Below the pieces are notes generated by a model, which ran no database searches, was not told the DNA's origin, and saw nothing but the letters and a program-made list of their open reading frames with translations. The position numbers were made by a program, and so were the translations under genes. From Streptomyces fumanus (lineage in GTDB: Bacteria > Actinomycetota > Actinomycetes > Streptomycetales > Streptomycetaceae): a stretch of 64,000 nt of DNA. The stretch covers positions 186,001 to 250,000 of the forward strand of contig NZ_BNBI01000004.1 in NCBI RefSeq assembly GCF_014655295.1, written 5' to 3'. Below are positions 8,540 through 16,777 of the stretch, one piece after another (the first letter of the stretch is position 1; every line of letters starts with the position of its first letter).

Positions 8540-8568
8540 TTGCGGATTGAAACCATCATGCCGTACGG
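8540..8568 (+). promoter_or_regulatory. Candidate promoter of the MFS exporter, with repeated AGTTGCG
   Basis: TTGCGG (8540-8545) and TACGGT (8563-8568) are separated by 17 bases and lie 42 bases before the MFS start. AGTTGCG occurs at about 8539 and again at about 8576, flanking the -10 box, which could be the HxlR binding element. Inference only. Confidence 0.4.
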
Positions 8569-8609
8569 TCCGAACAGTTGCGATCTGCTACCGATCGGAT
8601 CGGGGTGCG

Positions 8610-9770
8610 ATGAACGTATGGCGGCGGTTGCTGCTGTCCGCGGTGGGGGGTGTCGCCGTCTCGGGCGTCTACGCCGCGCAGCCGGTTCTGGAGCCGATGG
8701 GACGGAGTCTGGGGGTGCCGGCCGGACTGACGGGGTGGCTCGTCGCGGCCGGCCAGTTCGGTTATCTGGCGGGGCTGTTGCTGCTGGTGCCGCTCGGTGA
8801 CGTGGTGGACCGGCGCCGGCTCATCGCCGGGCACCTGGCGGTCACCGCGGCGGGCGCGGCGCTGACCGCCTCGGCGACGGCCGGGTGGGCGGCGTTCGCG
8901 GGACTCGGGGCGGCCGGGGCGTTCGCGGTGGTGGTGCAGACCACGGTGGCCTATGCCGCGTCGGTCTCGCCGCCCGCCGAACGCGGACGCGCCATCGGCG
9001 TGGTGACCTCCGGCGTGGTGGTCGGCATCCTGGGCGCTCGGGTGGTCACCGGCGCGCTCGCGGAGAACTGGGGCTGGCGGAGCGTCTACGCCGTGCTCGC
9101 GGTGCTGTCCCTGCTCCTCGCGGCCCTGGTCCTCGCCGTCCTGCCGCCGGAGGAGCGCGCAGGCCCGCCGGTGCGGTATCGGCAGGCCGTCGGCTCCCTC
9201 GGCGGACTGTTCGGGCAGCGCGTCTTCCTGACCCGGGGGCTGACCGCGTTCTTCCTGTTCGCCTCGTTCGGGACCCTGTGGAGCGGACTGTCCCTGCCGC
9301 TGGCCGGGCCGCCCTGGGAGCTGAGCGAAGGCCGGATCGGCCTGTTCGGGCTCGCCGGGCTGGCGGGCGCGCTCGGCGCGGTACGCGCGGGCCGGTGGGC
9401 GGACGCCGGACGGGCCGCTCCGGTCAGCGGGGGCGCGCTGGTCCTGCTCCTCCTGTCCTGGGCGGCGATCGCGCAGTTGCCGCGGTCGCTCTGGCTGCTC
9501 GCCGTGGGGATCGTGGTCCTCGACTTCGCGGTCCAGGCCGTGCACGTCAGCAGCCAGCACCTGCTGACCACCGTGCGTCCGGACCGCCCCAGCGGCGTCA
9601 TCGGGGGCTACATGGTCTTCTACTCGCTCGGCTCGGCCCTCGGCGCGGCCGCGACCACCGCCCTCTTCACCGCCCATGGCTGGACGGGCTCCAGCCTCCT
9701 CGGGGCCGGGTTCGCGGCCTGCGCGCTGGCCGTGTGGGCGGCGGACCGGTGGCTGCCGAGCCGCCCGTGA
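8610..9770 (+). CDS. Major facilitator superfamily exporter
   Basis: 386 residues, about 12 hydrophobic segments. The loop after the second helix has PLGDVVDRRRLI, the MFS motif A (G-x-x-x-D-R-x-R-R). It begins MNVWRRLLLSAVGGVAVSGVYAAQPVLEPMG, typical of the Arg/drug-type exporters where YxxQPxL occurs in helix 1. Substrate unknown. The ATG at 8610 was preferred over an upstream frame extension that overlaps the divergent regulator. Likely controlled by the adjacent HxlR protein. A very strong hairpin follows the gene. Confidence 0.87.
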   Translation: MNVWRRLLLSAVGGVAVSGVYAAQPVLEPMGRSLGVPAGLTGWLVAAGQFGYLAGLLLLVPLGDVVDRRRLIAGHLAVTAAGAALTASATAGWAAFAGLGAAGAFAVVVQTTVAYAASVSPPAERGRAIGVVTSGVVVGILGARVVTGALAENWGWRSVYAVLAVLSLLLAALVLAVLPPEERAGPPVRYRQAVGSLGGLFGQRVFLTRGLTAFFLFASFGTLWSGLSLPLAGPPWELSEGRIGLFGLAGLAGALGAVRAGRWADAGRAAPVSGGALVLLLLSWAAIAQLPRSLWLLAVGIVVLDFAVQAVHVSSQHLLTTVRPDRPSGVIGGYMVFYSLGSALGAAATTALFTAHGWTGSSLLGAGFAACALAVWAADRWLPSRP

Positions 9771-9786
9771 GCACCCGGCCTCTTTT

Positions 9787-9854
9787 CGCCGGCGCCCGGG
9801 TGACACGGACCCCGGCGTCTCCTCGCCGGGGCCCGTGTCACCCGGGCGCCGGCG
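9787..9854. terminator. Strong bidirectional terminator hairpin
   Basis: A 31-base arm (9787-9817) pairs with 9824-9854 with one mismatch; the loop is TCTCCT. It sits between the convergent MFS and LacI genes, and its right arm contains the last five codons and stop of the LacI gene. Palindrome length is exceptional for this window. Confidence 0.85.
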
Positions 9855-10866
9855 GCACCTCGCGGGGCGGTGCCGTCGAGGCGCGTACCACCAGTTCGGT
9901 GGCGAGTTCGAGGTGGTGGGACTCGGCCTTCTCGCCGTCGGCCAGCCGCAGGGCGATGCGCAGCGCGGTGGCGCCCATCTCCCGCAGCGGCTGGCGCACG
10001 GTGGTCAGCGGCGGCGACGCCATCCGCGCGACGCTGGTGTCGTCGAAGCCGACCACGCTCAGGTCCTCGGGGACGCGCAGGCCCCGGGCGCGCGCGGACT
10101 CCACGACCCCGACGGCGATCTCGTCGTTGCCCGCGAAGACCGCCGTCGGCGGCTCGCGCAGGTCCAGCAGCGCGCCCGCGCCGAGCAGCCCGCTCTCGTA
10201 GGTGAAGTCCCCAGTGCGGACATAGGCGTCGGGCACTCGTGCCCCTTCGGCCTCCAGGGCGGCGCGGTAGCCGTGCATGCGGGCCTGGTTGCACACGGCC
10301 ATGGCCGGTCCGCCGAGGTAGGCGACGCGGCGGTGGCCCAGCGAGAGCAGGTGCCGGGTCGCGGCCAGGCCGCCCGCGAAGTTGGTCGCCCCGACGCTGT
10401 GCACCCGGTTGTCCGGCAGGTGCAGCGGGTCCAGTACCACCAACGGCAGCCCGGACCGGGCCAGTTCGTTCAGATGGGCGGTGGTGTAGACGCTGGTGAC
10501 CGCGATGACGGCACGGCGTCCGGCCGTGGCCAGGTTCCGCGCCCAGTGCGGGGCGAGGGACGCCTTGCTGACCACCACCGAGGCCCCCAGCTCGGCGGCG
10601 GAGTCGACGATGCCTTCCAGGGTCTCGGCCACATAGGACGTGAGGCCGCCCTTGAACTGGACCTCGATGGTGGGGCTCTCGACCGCCCCGGTGTGGCGGA
10701 ACACGGGCGCGAGGTAGGCGTGCTGGTGCAGCAGCTCCTGCACCCGGGTGCGGGTGTGCGGGGCCACGTCACCGCGACCGTTGACCACTTTGGACACGGT
10801 CGCGACGGAGACCCCCGCCGCCTGGGCGATGTCCGCCAAAGTGGTGCGCCTGGCGTTCGGTGGCAT
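9838..10866 (-). CDS. bxlR: LacI-family repressor of the xylobiose operon (BxlR-like)
   Basis: 342 residues. The N-terminal LacI helix-turn-helix reads TLADIAQAAGVSVATVSKVVNGRGDVAPHTRTRV, followed by a periplasmic-binding-type effector domain ending with the GFDDTSVARMASPPLTTVRQP segment. It is divergent from an ABC-binding-protein / two-permease / GH3 operon, the same gene order as the bxl loci of Streptomyces lividans and S. thermoviolaceus, where BxlR represses in the absence of xylan-derived sugars. GGAGAGG precedes the ATG. The name rests on synteny; a related hemicellulose sugar could be the inducer. Confidence 0.8.
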   Translation of the reverse strand: MPPNARRTTLADIAQAAGVSVATVSKVVNGRGDVAPHTRTRVQELLHQHAYLAPVFRHTGAVESPTIEVQFKGGLTSYVAETLEGIVDSAAELGASVVVSKASLAPHWARNLATAGRRAVIAVTSVYTTAHLNELARSGLPLVVLDPLHLPDNRVHSVGATNFAGGLAATRHLLSLGHRRVAYLGGPAMAVCNQARMHGYRAALEAEGARVPDAYVRTGDFTYESGLLGAGALLDLREPPTAVFAGNDEIAVGVVESARARGLRVPEDLSVVGFDDTSVARMASPPLTTVRQPLREMGATALRIALRLADGEKAESHHLELATELVVRASTAPPREVPPAPG

Positions 10867-10949
10867 CGGTTCCTCTCCGTCATCACCTGCTCCGACAGTG
10901 TGTCAGCCGCTATCGTCGCAGCACACCCGTTTTGTCGGCCACCCTTTTT

Positions 10950-10961
10950 CGAAATGTTTCG
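10950..10961. promoter_or_regulatory. Xylan-type operator CGAAA-TG-TTTCG
   Basis: CGAAATGTTTCG is an inverted repeat with matching CGAAA/TTTCG half-sites, 84 bases upstream of the LacI start and on the bxlE side. It resembles the CGAAA-x-TTTCG repeats reported upstream of streptomycete xylanase genes. Probably bound by the local LacI protein. Confidence 0.6.
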
Positions 10962-11042
10962 ACGTTTGCCGACGCACCCGAATGTCGTTTTCGTCCTGAA
11001 AAGGGCAGTAGAATACAAGGGGATAACGGCCCTGCACACGCC

Positions 11043-11072
11043 TTGACGGGGATTCAGCCGGAGCCCTAACTT
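11043..11072 (+). promoter_or_regulatory. Probable bxlE promoter
   Basis: TTGACG (11043-11048), an 18-base spacer and TAACTT (11067-11072) match a vegetative streptomycete promoter. Transcription would begin near 11079, leaving a leader of about 80 bases that contains a second palindrome. Confidence 0.55.
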
Positions 11073-11097
11073 GCACGGACAGAGCCCGAACGAATCA

Positions 11098-11113
11098 TTT
11101 TCGAAAACCTTTC
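11098..11113. promoter_or_regulatory. Second operator in bxlE leader
   Basis: TTTTCGAAAA (11098-11107) is a perfect palindrome, and GAAA-ACC-TTTC (11103-11113) overlaps it. It lies about 20-35 bases downstream of the predicted start point, where a bound repressor would block elongation or initiation. Confidence 0.55.
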
Positions 11114-11160
11114 ACCCTGACTCACGAGAAGCCGGTGGCTCTCGAGTGCGGAGAAAAGAC

Positions 11161-12471
11161 ATGGCGCTCTCCCGACGTACCCTTCTCGGCCTGGCCGCCG
11201 GCGTGCCGGTCTCCGTGGCGCTGGCGGGCTGCGGCTCCTCCGGCCCCGGCAAGAGCGGCGGCGCGGCCACCTACTGGTACCTGAACGGCCAGCCGCAGGA
11301 AGGTGTCCGGGCCGGCGCGGTGGACGCGTACAACAAGGCCCACCCCGACGGACGGATCAACGACACCACCTTCCAGAACGACGCCTACAAGACGAAGATC
11401 AAGACCGCCATCGGTGCCGGGCAGGCGCCCACCATCATCTGGGGCTGGGGCGGCGGCACCCTGCGCACCTACGCGCAGGCCGGCCAGGTCGAGGACCTCA
11501 CCTCGTGGTTCGACGAGCACTCCGAGGTCAAGAAGAGCCTGTTCCCGTCCTCGTTCGGCGCGGCGACCGTCGACGGCAAGATCTACGCGATGCCGTGCGA
11601 GACCGTGCAGCCGATCATCCTCTACTACAACAAGAAGGTGTTCGACCGGGTCGGCGCGGAACCGCCGAAGTCCTGGGACGACATCATGGCGCTGGTGCCC
11701 CGGTTCAACGCGAAGGGCATCGCGCCGTTCGCCCTCGGGGGCCAGTCCCGGTGGACGAACATGATGTGGCTGGAGTTCCTCTTCGACCGCATCGGCGGCC
11801 CCGAACTGTTCCAGGCCGTCATCGAGGGCGAGAAGAACGCCTGGTCGCACCCGGACGCCCTCACCGCCCTGGCCAAGGTGCAGGACCTGGTCAAGGCCGA
11901 CGGGTTCATCAAGGGCTTCTCCTCGATCACCGCCGACTCCAACGCCGACCAGGCGCTGCTGTACACCGGCAAGGCCGCGATGATGCTGCACGGCGCCTGG
12001 TCGTACGGCATCCAGCAGGCCGACGGCGGGGACTTCGTCTCCAGCGGCGGCCTCGGCTACATGAACTTCCCGCCCGTCGAGGGCGGCAAGGGCGATCCGA
12101 GCGACACCGTCGGCAACCCCGCCCAGTACCTGTCCATCTCCTCGAAGGCGAGCGCCGAACAGAAGAAGATCGCCAAGGACTTCTTCGCCACCGGTGTCCT
12201 CCAGGACCAGGAGGTGAAGAAGTGGATCGACAACGGGTCGGTCCCGATCAAGCTGGGCACGGAGAAACTGCTGGCCGCCTCCAAGAGCGCCGACTTCCTC
12301 CAGTTCACCTACGACGTCGCCAGCAAGGCCAAGGTGTTCGGCCAGTCCTGGGACCAGGCGCTCAGCCCGACGGCCGCCGAGACCCTGCTGGACAACATCG
12401 TCAAACTCTTCCAACTGTCCATATCGCCCAAGCAGTTCGCCGCCAACCTCAACGCGGTCATCGGAAAATGA
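11161..12471 (+). CDS. bxlE: Sugar ABC transporter substrate-binding lipoprotein (BxlE-like)
   Basis: 436 residues. Lipoprotein signal: SRRTLLGLAAG hydrophobic core and lipobox LAGC with the lipidated Cys at residue 24; the twin-arginine also allows Tat export. The rest is a cluster-B type sugar-binding protein (family SBP_bac_1) with the W-rich sugar contact segments WGWGGGT and GAWSYGIQ. It would capture xylobiose or related oligosaccharides outside the membrane. The upstream frame to 11071 is not used: ATG 11161 follows GGAG and gives the signal peptide. Its stop overlaps the next gene (ATGA). No ATPase is encoded here; streptomycetes share MsiK for such importers. Confidence 0.88.
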   Translation: MALSRRTLLGLAAGVPVSVALAGCGSSGPGKSGGAATYWYLNGQPQEGVRAGAVDAYNKAHPDGRINDTTFQNDAYKTKIKTAIGAGQAPTIIWGWGGGTLRTYAQAGQVEDLTSWFDEHSEVKKSLFPSSFGAATVDGKIYAMPCETVQPIILYYNKKVFDRVGAEPPKSWDDIMALVPRFNAKGIAPFALGGQSRWTNMMWLEFLFDRIGGPELFQAVIEGEKNAWSHPDALTALAKVQDLVKADGFIKGFSSITADSNADQALLYTGKAAMMLHGAWSYGIQQADGGDFVSSGGLGYMNFPPVEGGKGDPSDTVGNPAQYLSISSKASAEQKKIAKDFFATGVLQDQEVKKWIDNGSVPIKLGTEKLLAASKSADFLQFTYDVASKAKVFGQSWDQALSPTAAETLLDNIVKLFQLSISPKQFAANLNAVIGK

Positions 12472-13370
12472 GCGCGCTCACCGGCCGCCCGCCGCGCCGC
12501 GAACCGCGCAGCGTCCTGCCGTGGCTGGCGGCACCCGCCCTGGTGGTCTTCGTCGGCTTCGCCGTGATCCCGCTGATCGGCGTCTTCGCGCTCAGCTTCA
12601 CCACCTGGGACGGCATCGGCGCCATCCACCCGTCCGGGCTGACCAGTTGGCGCGCGGTGCTCACCGACCCCGGGCTGCCGCACGCCCTGTGGGTGACGTT
12701 CCTGGTGATGGCCGTGTCCTGGGCCGTGCAGACGCCGCTGAGCGTGCTGCTCGGCGTGTTCCTGGCCGGCCGCCAGCGCTACCGCGCGGTGCTGGGCGTG
12801 GTGTACTTCGTGCCGCTGATGCTCAGCTCCGCGGCGATCGCCATCGCGTACAAGGCCCTGCTGGACCCCAACTTCGGGCTCGGCGCCGGACTGAAGATCG
12901 ACGCGCTCAGCAAGGACTGGCTGGGGCGCCCCGGGCTCGCCTTCGCCGTCGTCGTCTTCGTCGTCTCCTGGCAGTTCGTCCCGTTCCACACCCTGATCTA
13001 CCAGGGAGGCGTCCAGCAGATCCCGGCCTCCCTGTACGAGGCGGCGCAGATCGACGGGGCCGGACGCGTCCGGCAGTTCTTCAGCATCACCCTGCCCCAG
13101 CTCAAGTACACCGTCATCACCTCGTCCACGCTGATGGTGGTCGGGTCGCTCACCTTCTTCGACCTCATCTTCATCCTGACCGAGGGCGGCCCCGGCGACG
13201 CCACCCGGGTCCTCGCGCTGGACATGTACAAGCGGGGGTTCCAGGCCAGCCTGATGGGACCGGCCAGCGCCATCGCCGTCATCCTGGTCCTGGTGGGCCT
13301 GGCCCTCGCCCTGCTGCTGCGCCGGCTCGGCGGCCGGGACGCCGGTGCGAGCCAACTCGAGGGGGCCTGA
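12468..13370 (+). CDS. bxlF: Sugar ABC transporter permease (BxlF-like)
   Basis: 300 residues with six predicted membrane helices, MalF-type. The cytoplasmic loop near residue 200 has the EAA motif E-A-A-Q-I-D-G-A-G, which docks on the ATPase, and the C-terminal third ends with a final helix rich in Leu. ATGA overlap with bxlE makes coupling nearly certain. It forms a heterodimeric channel with the next gene. The N-terminus MSALTGRPPRREPRS is short and basic, without a signal peptide. Confidence 0.88.
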   Translation: MSALTGRPPRREPRSVLPWLAAPALVVFVGFAVIPLIGVFALSFTTWDGIGAIHPSGLTSWRAVLTDPGLPHALWVTFLVMAVSWAVQTPLSVLLGVFLAGRQRYRAVLGVVYFVPLMLSSAAIAIAYKALLDPNFGLGAGLKIDALSKDWLGRPGLAFAVVVFVVSWQFVPFHTLIYQGGVQQIPASLYEAAQIDGAGRVRQFFSITLPQLKYTVITSSTLMVVGSLTFFDLIFILTEGGPGDATRVLALDMYKRGFQASLMGPASAIAVILVLVGLALALLLRRLGGRDAGASQLEGA

Positions 13371-13371
13371 C

Positions 13372-14268
13372 GTGACCACCACACTGACCGAGCCGCGACG
13401 GCCGCAGCAGACCGGCCACGGCGAGCGGCGGCACACCCCGGGCCGTCCGGCCCGGCGGCGCAACTGGGTGGGCGGCCTGGCCGGATGGCTCTGGCTGGTC
13501 GTCGTCGCCGTCCCCCTGTACTGGACCCTCATCACCAGCCTCAAGGCCCAGAGCCGCTACTACGCCAGCAACCCGCTGGTGCCCTCGGCCGACCCGACCC
13601 TGGACAACTACCGGCTGGTCATCGAGTCCGACTTCCTGCGCTACTTCCTCAACAGCGTCGTGGTCACCGCCGGCGCCGTGATCCCGGCGGTGGTGTTCTC
13701 CTTCATGGCCGCCTACGCGATCGTCCGCGGCTGGCGCATGCGACTGCTGCGCGCGGTGAACGGCCTGTTCCTGATGGGCCTGGCCATCCCGCTGCAGGCG
13801 ACCGTGATCCCGGTCTACCTGATCATCATCAGACTCAACCTGTACGACAGCCTGCTGGCCCTGATCCTGCCGTCGATCGCCTTCGCCATCCCGCTGTCGG
13901 TGCTGGTGCTCGCCAACTTCATCCGCGACGTGCCCAAGGAACTGTTCGACTCCATGCGGGTCGACGGCGCCACCGAGTGGACGACCCTGTGGAAGCTGGC
14001 GGCACCGCTCACCCGCCCGGCCATCCTCACCGTGACCATCTTCAACGCGCTGACCATCTGGAACGGCTTCCTGCTGCCGCTGGTCCTCACCCAGAGCCCC
14101 GACCGGCGCACCCTGCCGCTGGCGCTGTGGACCTTCCAGGGCCAGTACGGGGTCAACGTCCCCGCCGTGCTCGCCGCCGTCGTCCTCACCACCCTGCCCG
14201 TCCTGGTGCTGTACGCGTTCGGCCGCCGCCAGTTGCTCAGCGGTCTGACCGCCGGATTCAGCCGTTGA
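13372..14268 (+). CDS. bxlG: Sugar ABC transporter permease (BxlG-like)
   Basis: 298 residues, MalG-type permease with a long charged N-terminus (about 35 residues) and six helices. The ATPase-docking loop reads D-S-M-R-V-D-G-A, so the usual first residues E-A-A are replaced while D-G-A stays; still compatible with function. The GTG start is one base after the stop of the upstream permease; an in-frame ATG at 13345 overlaps that gene and lacks a ribosome site. A 73-base gap follows before the GH3 gene. Confidence 0.87.
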   Translation: MTTTLTEPRRPQQTGHGERRHTPGRPARRRNWVGGLAGWLWLVVVAVPLYWTLITSLKAQSRYYASNPLVPSADPTLDNYRLVIESDFLRYFLNSVVVTAGAVIPAVVFSFMAAYAIVRGWRMRLLRAVNGLFLMGLAIPLQATVIPVYLIIIRLNLYDSLLALILPSIAFAIPLSVLVLANFIRDVPKELFDSMRVDGATEWTTLWKLAAPLTRPAILTVTIFNALTIWNGFLLPLVLTQSPDRRTLPLALWTFQGQYGVNVPAVLAAVVLTTLPVLVLYAFGRRQLLSGLTAGFSR

Positions 14269-14341
14269 CCGCCGTGATCCCCGCTCGTCTACCTGTTCGC
14301 CCGGCACGCCCCGGCAAGGGCCTGACGGGCGTGGGAGGAAA

Positions 14342-16723
14342 GTGAACGCCGAAGTGGCTGTAGAGAGCACCCCCGAGACGCCCCTGTGGAACGACCCCGC
14401 CCGGCCGGTCGCCGACCGGATCGACGCCCTGATCGGCGCGATGACCCTCCAGGAGAAGACCGCCCAGTTGTACGGGGTCTGGGTGGGCGCCTCCGACCAG
14501 GGCGGCGAGGTGGCCCCCCACCAGCACGACATGGAGGAGGCCGTCGACCTCGACGCCCTGCTGCCCACCGGACTGGGCCAACTGACCCGGCCGTTCGGCA
14601 CGGTGCCGGTCGACCCCGCGCTGGGGGCGCTGTCCCTGGCCCGCACCCAGGCCCGGATCGCCGCCACCAACCGGTTCGGCATCCCCGCCCTCGCGCACGA
14701 CGAGTGCCTGTCCGGCTTCGCCGCCTGGACCGCCACCGCCTACCCCGTGCCGCTGTCCTGGGGCGCCACCTTCGACCCGGACACGGTGCGGCGCATGGCC
14801 GCCGCCATCGGACGCGACATGCGCGCGGTCGGCCTCCACCAGGGACTCGCGCCCGTCCTGGACGTGGTGCGCGACGCCCGCTGGGGCCGGGTCGAGGAGA
14901 CCATCGGCGAGGACCCGTACCTCGTCGGCACCATCGGGACGGCGTACGTCCAGGGCCTGGAGTCCGCCGGGATCGTCGCCACCCTCAAGCACTTCGCCGG
15001 CTACTCGGCCTCCCGGGCCGGCCGCAACCTCGCGCCCGCCTCGGTGGGCCCCCGGGAGCGCGCCGACGTGCTGCTGCCCCCGTTCGAGATGGCGATCCGC
15101 GAAGGCGCCGCCCGGTCGGTGATGAACGCCTACACCGACACCGACGGCGTGCCCTCGGCGGCCGACGAGGAACTCCTCACCGGGCTGCTGCGCGACACCT
15201 GGGGCTTCGACGGCACGGTGGTCGCCGACTACTTCGCCATCGCCTTCCTGAAGACCCTGCACGGCGTCGCGGCCGACTGGGCCGGCGCGGCCGGCGCGGC
15301 GCTGCGGGCGGGCATCGACGTCGAACTGCCCAACGTCAAGACCTACGGGGCGCCGCTGGCCGAGGCCGTGGCCGACGGCCGGATACCGGAGGCGCTGGTC
15401 GACCGCGCCGTGCGCCGGGTCCTCACCCAGAAGGCGGCGCTCGGGCTGCTCGACGCCGACTGGGACCCGCTGCCGGCCGGCCTGGCCGGGGCGGACCTGG
15501 ACGACCCCGACGCCCTGCGCGGCCGGATCGACCTGGACGGCCCGGAGAACCGCGCGCTGGCCCGCACGGTCGCCGAGAAGGCGGTGGTGCTGCTGAGCAA
15601 CGACGGCACCCTGCCGCTGGCCGGGCCCCGCCGCATCGCCCTGGTCGGACCCAACGCCGACGAACCCACCGCCGTCCTGGGCTGCTACTCCTTCCCCCAG
15701 CACATCGGCGTCCGCCACCCCGGCACCGCGGTCGGCATCGAACTGCCCACGCTGCGCGAGACGCTCGCCGCCGAGTTCCCCGACGCCGAGATCACCGTCG
15801 CGCGCGGCACCGGCGTCGACGACGGGGACCTCTCCGGGCTCGCCGAGGCCGCCCGGGTGGCCCGCGAGGCCGATGTCGCCGTGGTGGTGCTCGGCGACCG
15901 GGCCGGCCTGTTCGGGCGGGGCACCAGCGGCGAGGGCTGCGACGTGGGCACGCTGGCGCTGCCCGGCGCGCAGCAGCGGCTCCTCGACACCCTGCTGGAC
16001 CTGGACACACCCGTGATCACCGTGCTGATCGCGGGACGCCCGTACGCGCTGGGCCGGGCCGTGGCGGAGTCCGCCGCGATCGTGCAGTCCTTCTTCCCCG
16101 GCGAGGAGGGCACGCACGCGATCGCCGGGGTGCTCAGCGGCCGTACCGAGCCCTCCGGGCGCCTCCCGGTCAGCGTGCCGCGCGAGCCGGGCTCCCAGCC
16201 GGCCACCTATCTCGGGCCGCGGCTCGCGCACGCCGGTGAGGTGTCCAGCGTCGACCCGACCCCGGCGTTCGCCTTCGGGCACGGCCTGTCCTACACGCGG
16301 TTCGACTGGACGGACCTGACCGTGGACGCCGAGCGGGCCCCGACGGACGGCGAGTTCACCCTCGCCTTCACCGTCCGCAACACCGGCGCGCGGGCCGGGA
16401 CCGAGGTCGTCCAGCTCTATCTGCACGACCCGGTCGCCTCCGTCGTGCAGCCGGTGCAGCGCCTCATCGGCTACCACCGGCTCGACCTGCGGCCGGGCGA
16501 GGCCCGGCGGCTGCGGGTCACCGTCCCCGCCGACCTCGCCTCCTTCACCGGGCGCGACGGCCGGCGCGTCGTCGAACCCGGCGAGCTGGAGCTGCGACTG
16601 GCCGCCTCCAGCGCCGCGCCCCGACTGACGGCCAGGGTCACGCTGACCGGAGCCGAACGGCACGTGGACCACACCCGGCGTCTGCACGCCACCATCGTGC
16701 CGGAGCCGCCCGCCCGGAGCTGA
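14342..16723 (+). CDS. bxlA: GH3 beta-xylosidase / beta-glycosidase (BxlA-like)
   Basis: 793 residues, no signal peptide, so cytoplasmic: it would split imported xylobiose into xylose. Family GH3 N domain (about 30-340) with KHFAGYS and the nucleophile Asp in G-T-V-V-A-D-Y (Asp296), GH3 C domain (about 400-620) and a terminal fibronectin-III-like domain (about 670-770). GTG start with GGGAGGAAA directly upstream. Position behind bxlEFG matches known bxl operons. GH3 also contains beta-glucosidases and arabinofuranosidases; specificity is taken from context. Confidence 0.9.
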   Translation: MNAEVAVESTPETPLWNDPARPVADRIDALIGAMTLQEKTAQLYGVWVGASDQGGEVAPHQHDMEEAVDLDALLPTGLGQLTRPFGTVPVDPALGALSLARTQARIAATNRFGIPALAHDECLSGFAAWTATAYPVPLSWGATFDPDTVRRMAAAIGRDMRAVGLHQGLAPVLDVVRDARWGRVEETIGEDPYLVGTIGTAYVQGLESAGIVATLKHFAGYSASRAGRNLAPASVGPRERADVLLPPFEMAIREGAARSVMNAYTDTDGVPSAADEELLTGLLRDTWGFDGTVVADYFAIAFLKTLHGVAADWAGAAGAALRAGIDVELPNVKTYGAPLAEAVADGRIPEALVDRAVRRVLTQKAALGLLDADWDPLPAGLAGADLDDPDALRGRIDLDGPENRALARTVAEKAVVLLSNDGTLPLAGPRRIALVGPNADEPTAVLGCYSFPQHIGVRHPGTAVGIELPTLRETLAAEFPDAEITVARGTGVDDGDLSGLAEAARVAREADVAVVVLGDRAGLFGRGTSGEGCDVGTLALPGAQQRLLDTLLDLDTPVITVLIAGRPYALGRAVAESAAIVQSFFPGEEGTHAIAGVLSGRTEPSGRLPVSVPREPGSQPATYLGPRLAHAGEVSSVDPTPAFAFGHGLSYTRFDWTDLTVDAERAPTDGEFTLAFTVRNTGARAGTEVVQLYLHDPVASVVQPVQRLIGYHRLDLRPGEARRLRVTVPADLASFTGRDGRRVVEPGELELRLAASSAAPRLTARVTLTGAERHVDHTRRLHATIVPEPPARS

Positions 16724-16736
16724 ACCGGGCGCGGGA

Positions 16737-16768
16737 CCGACCGCCCCGGCGCCCGCCGAGGCGGTCGG
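16737..16768. terminator. Bidirectional terminator between bxlA and FAH gene
   Basis: CCGACCGCC (16737-16745) pairs perfectly with GGCGGTCGG (16760-16768) around a 14-base loop, between two convergent stop codons. Confidence 0.65.
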
Positions 16769-16777
16769 CCGCCGGGC

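Noticed and set aside
14258..16687. 809-codon minus-strand open frame
   Set aside because: Antisense shadow of the GH3 gene; Gly/Arg/Val-rich, no family features, no ribosome site.
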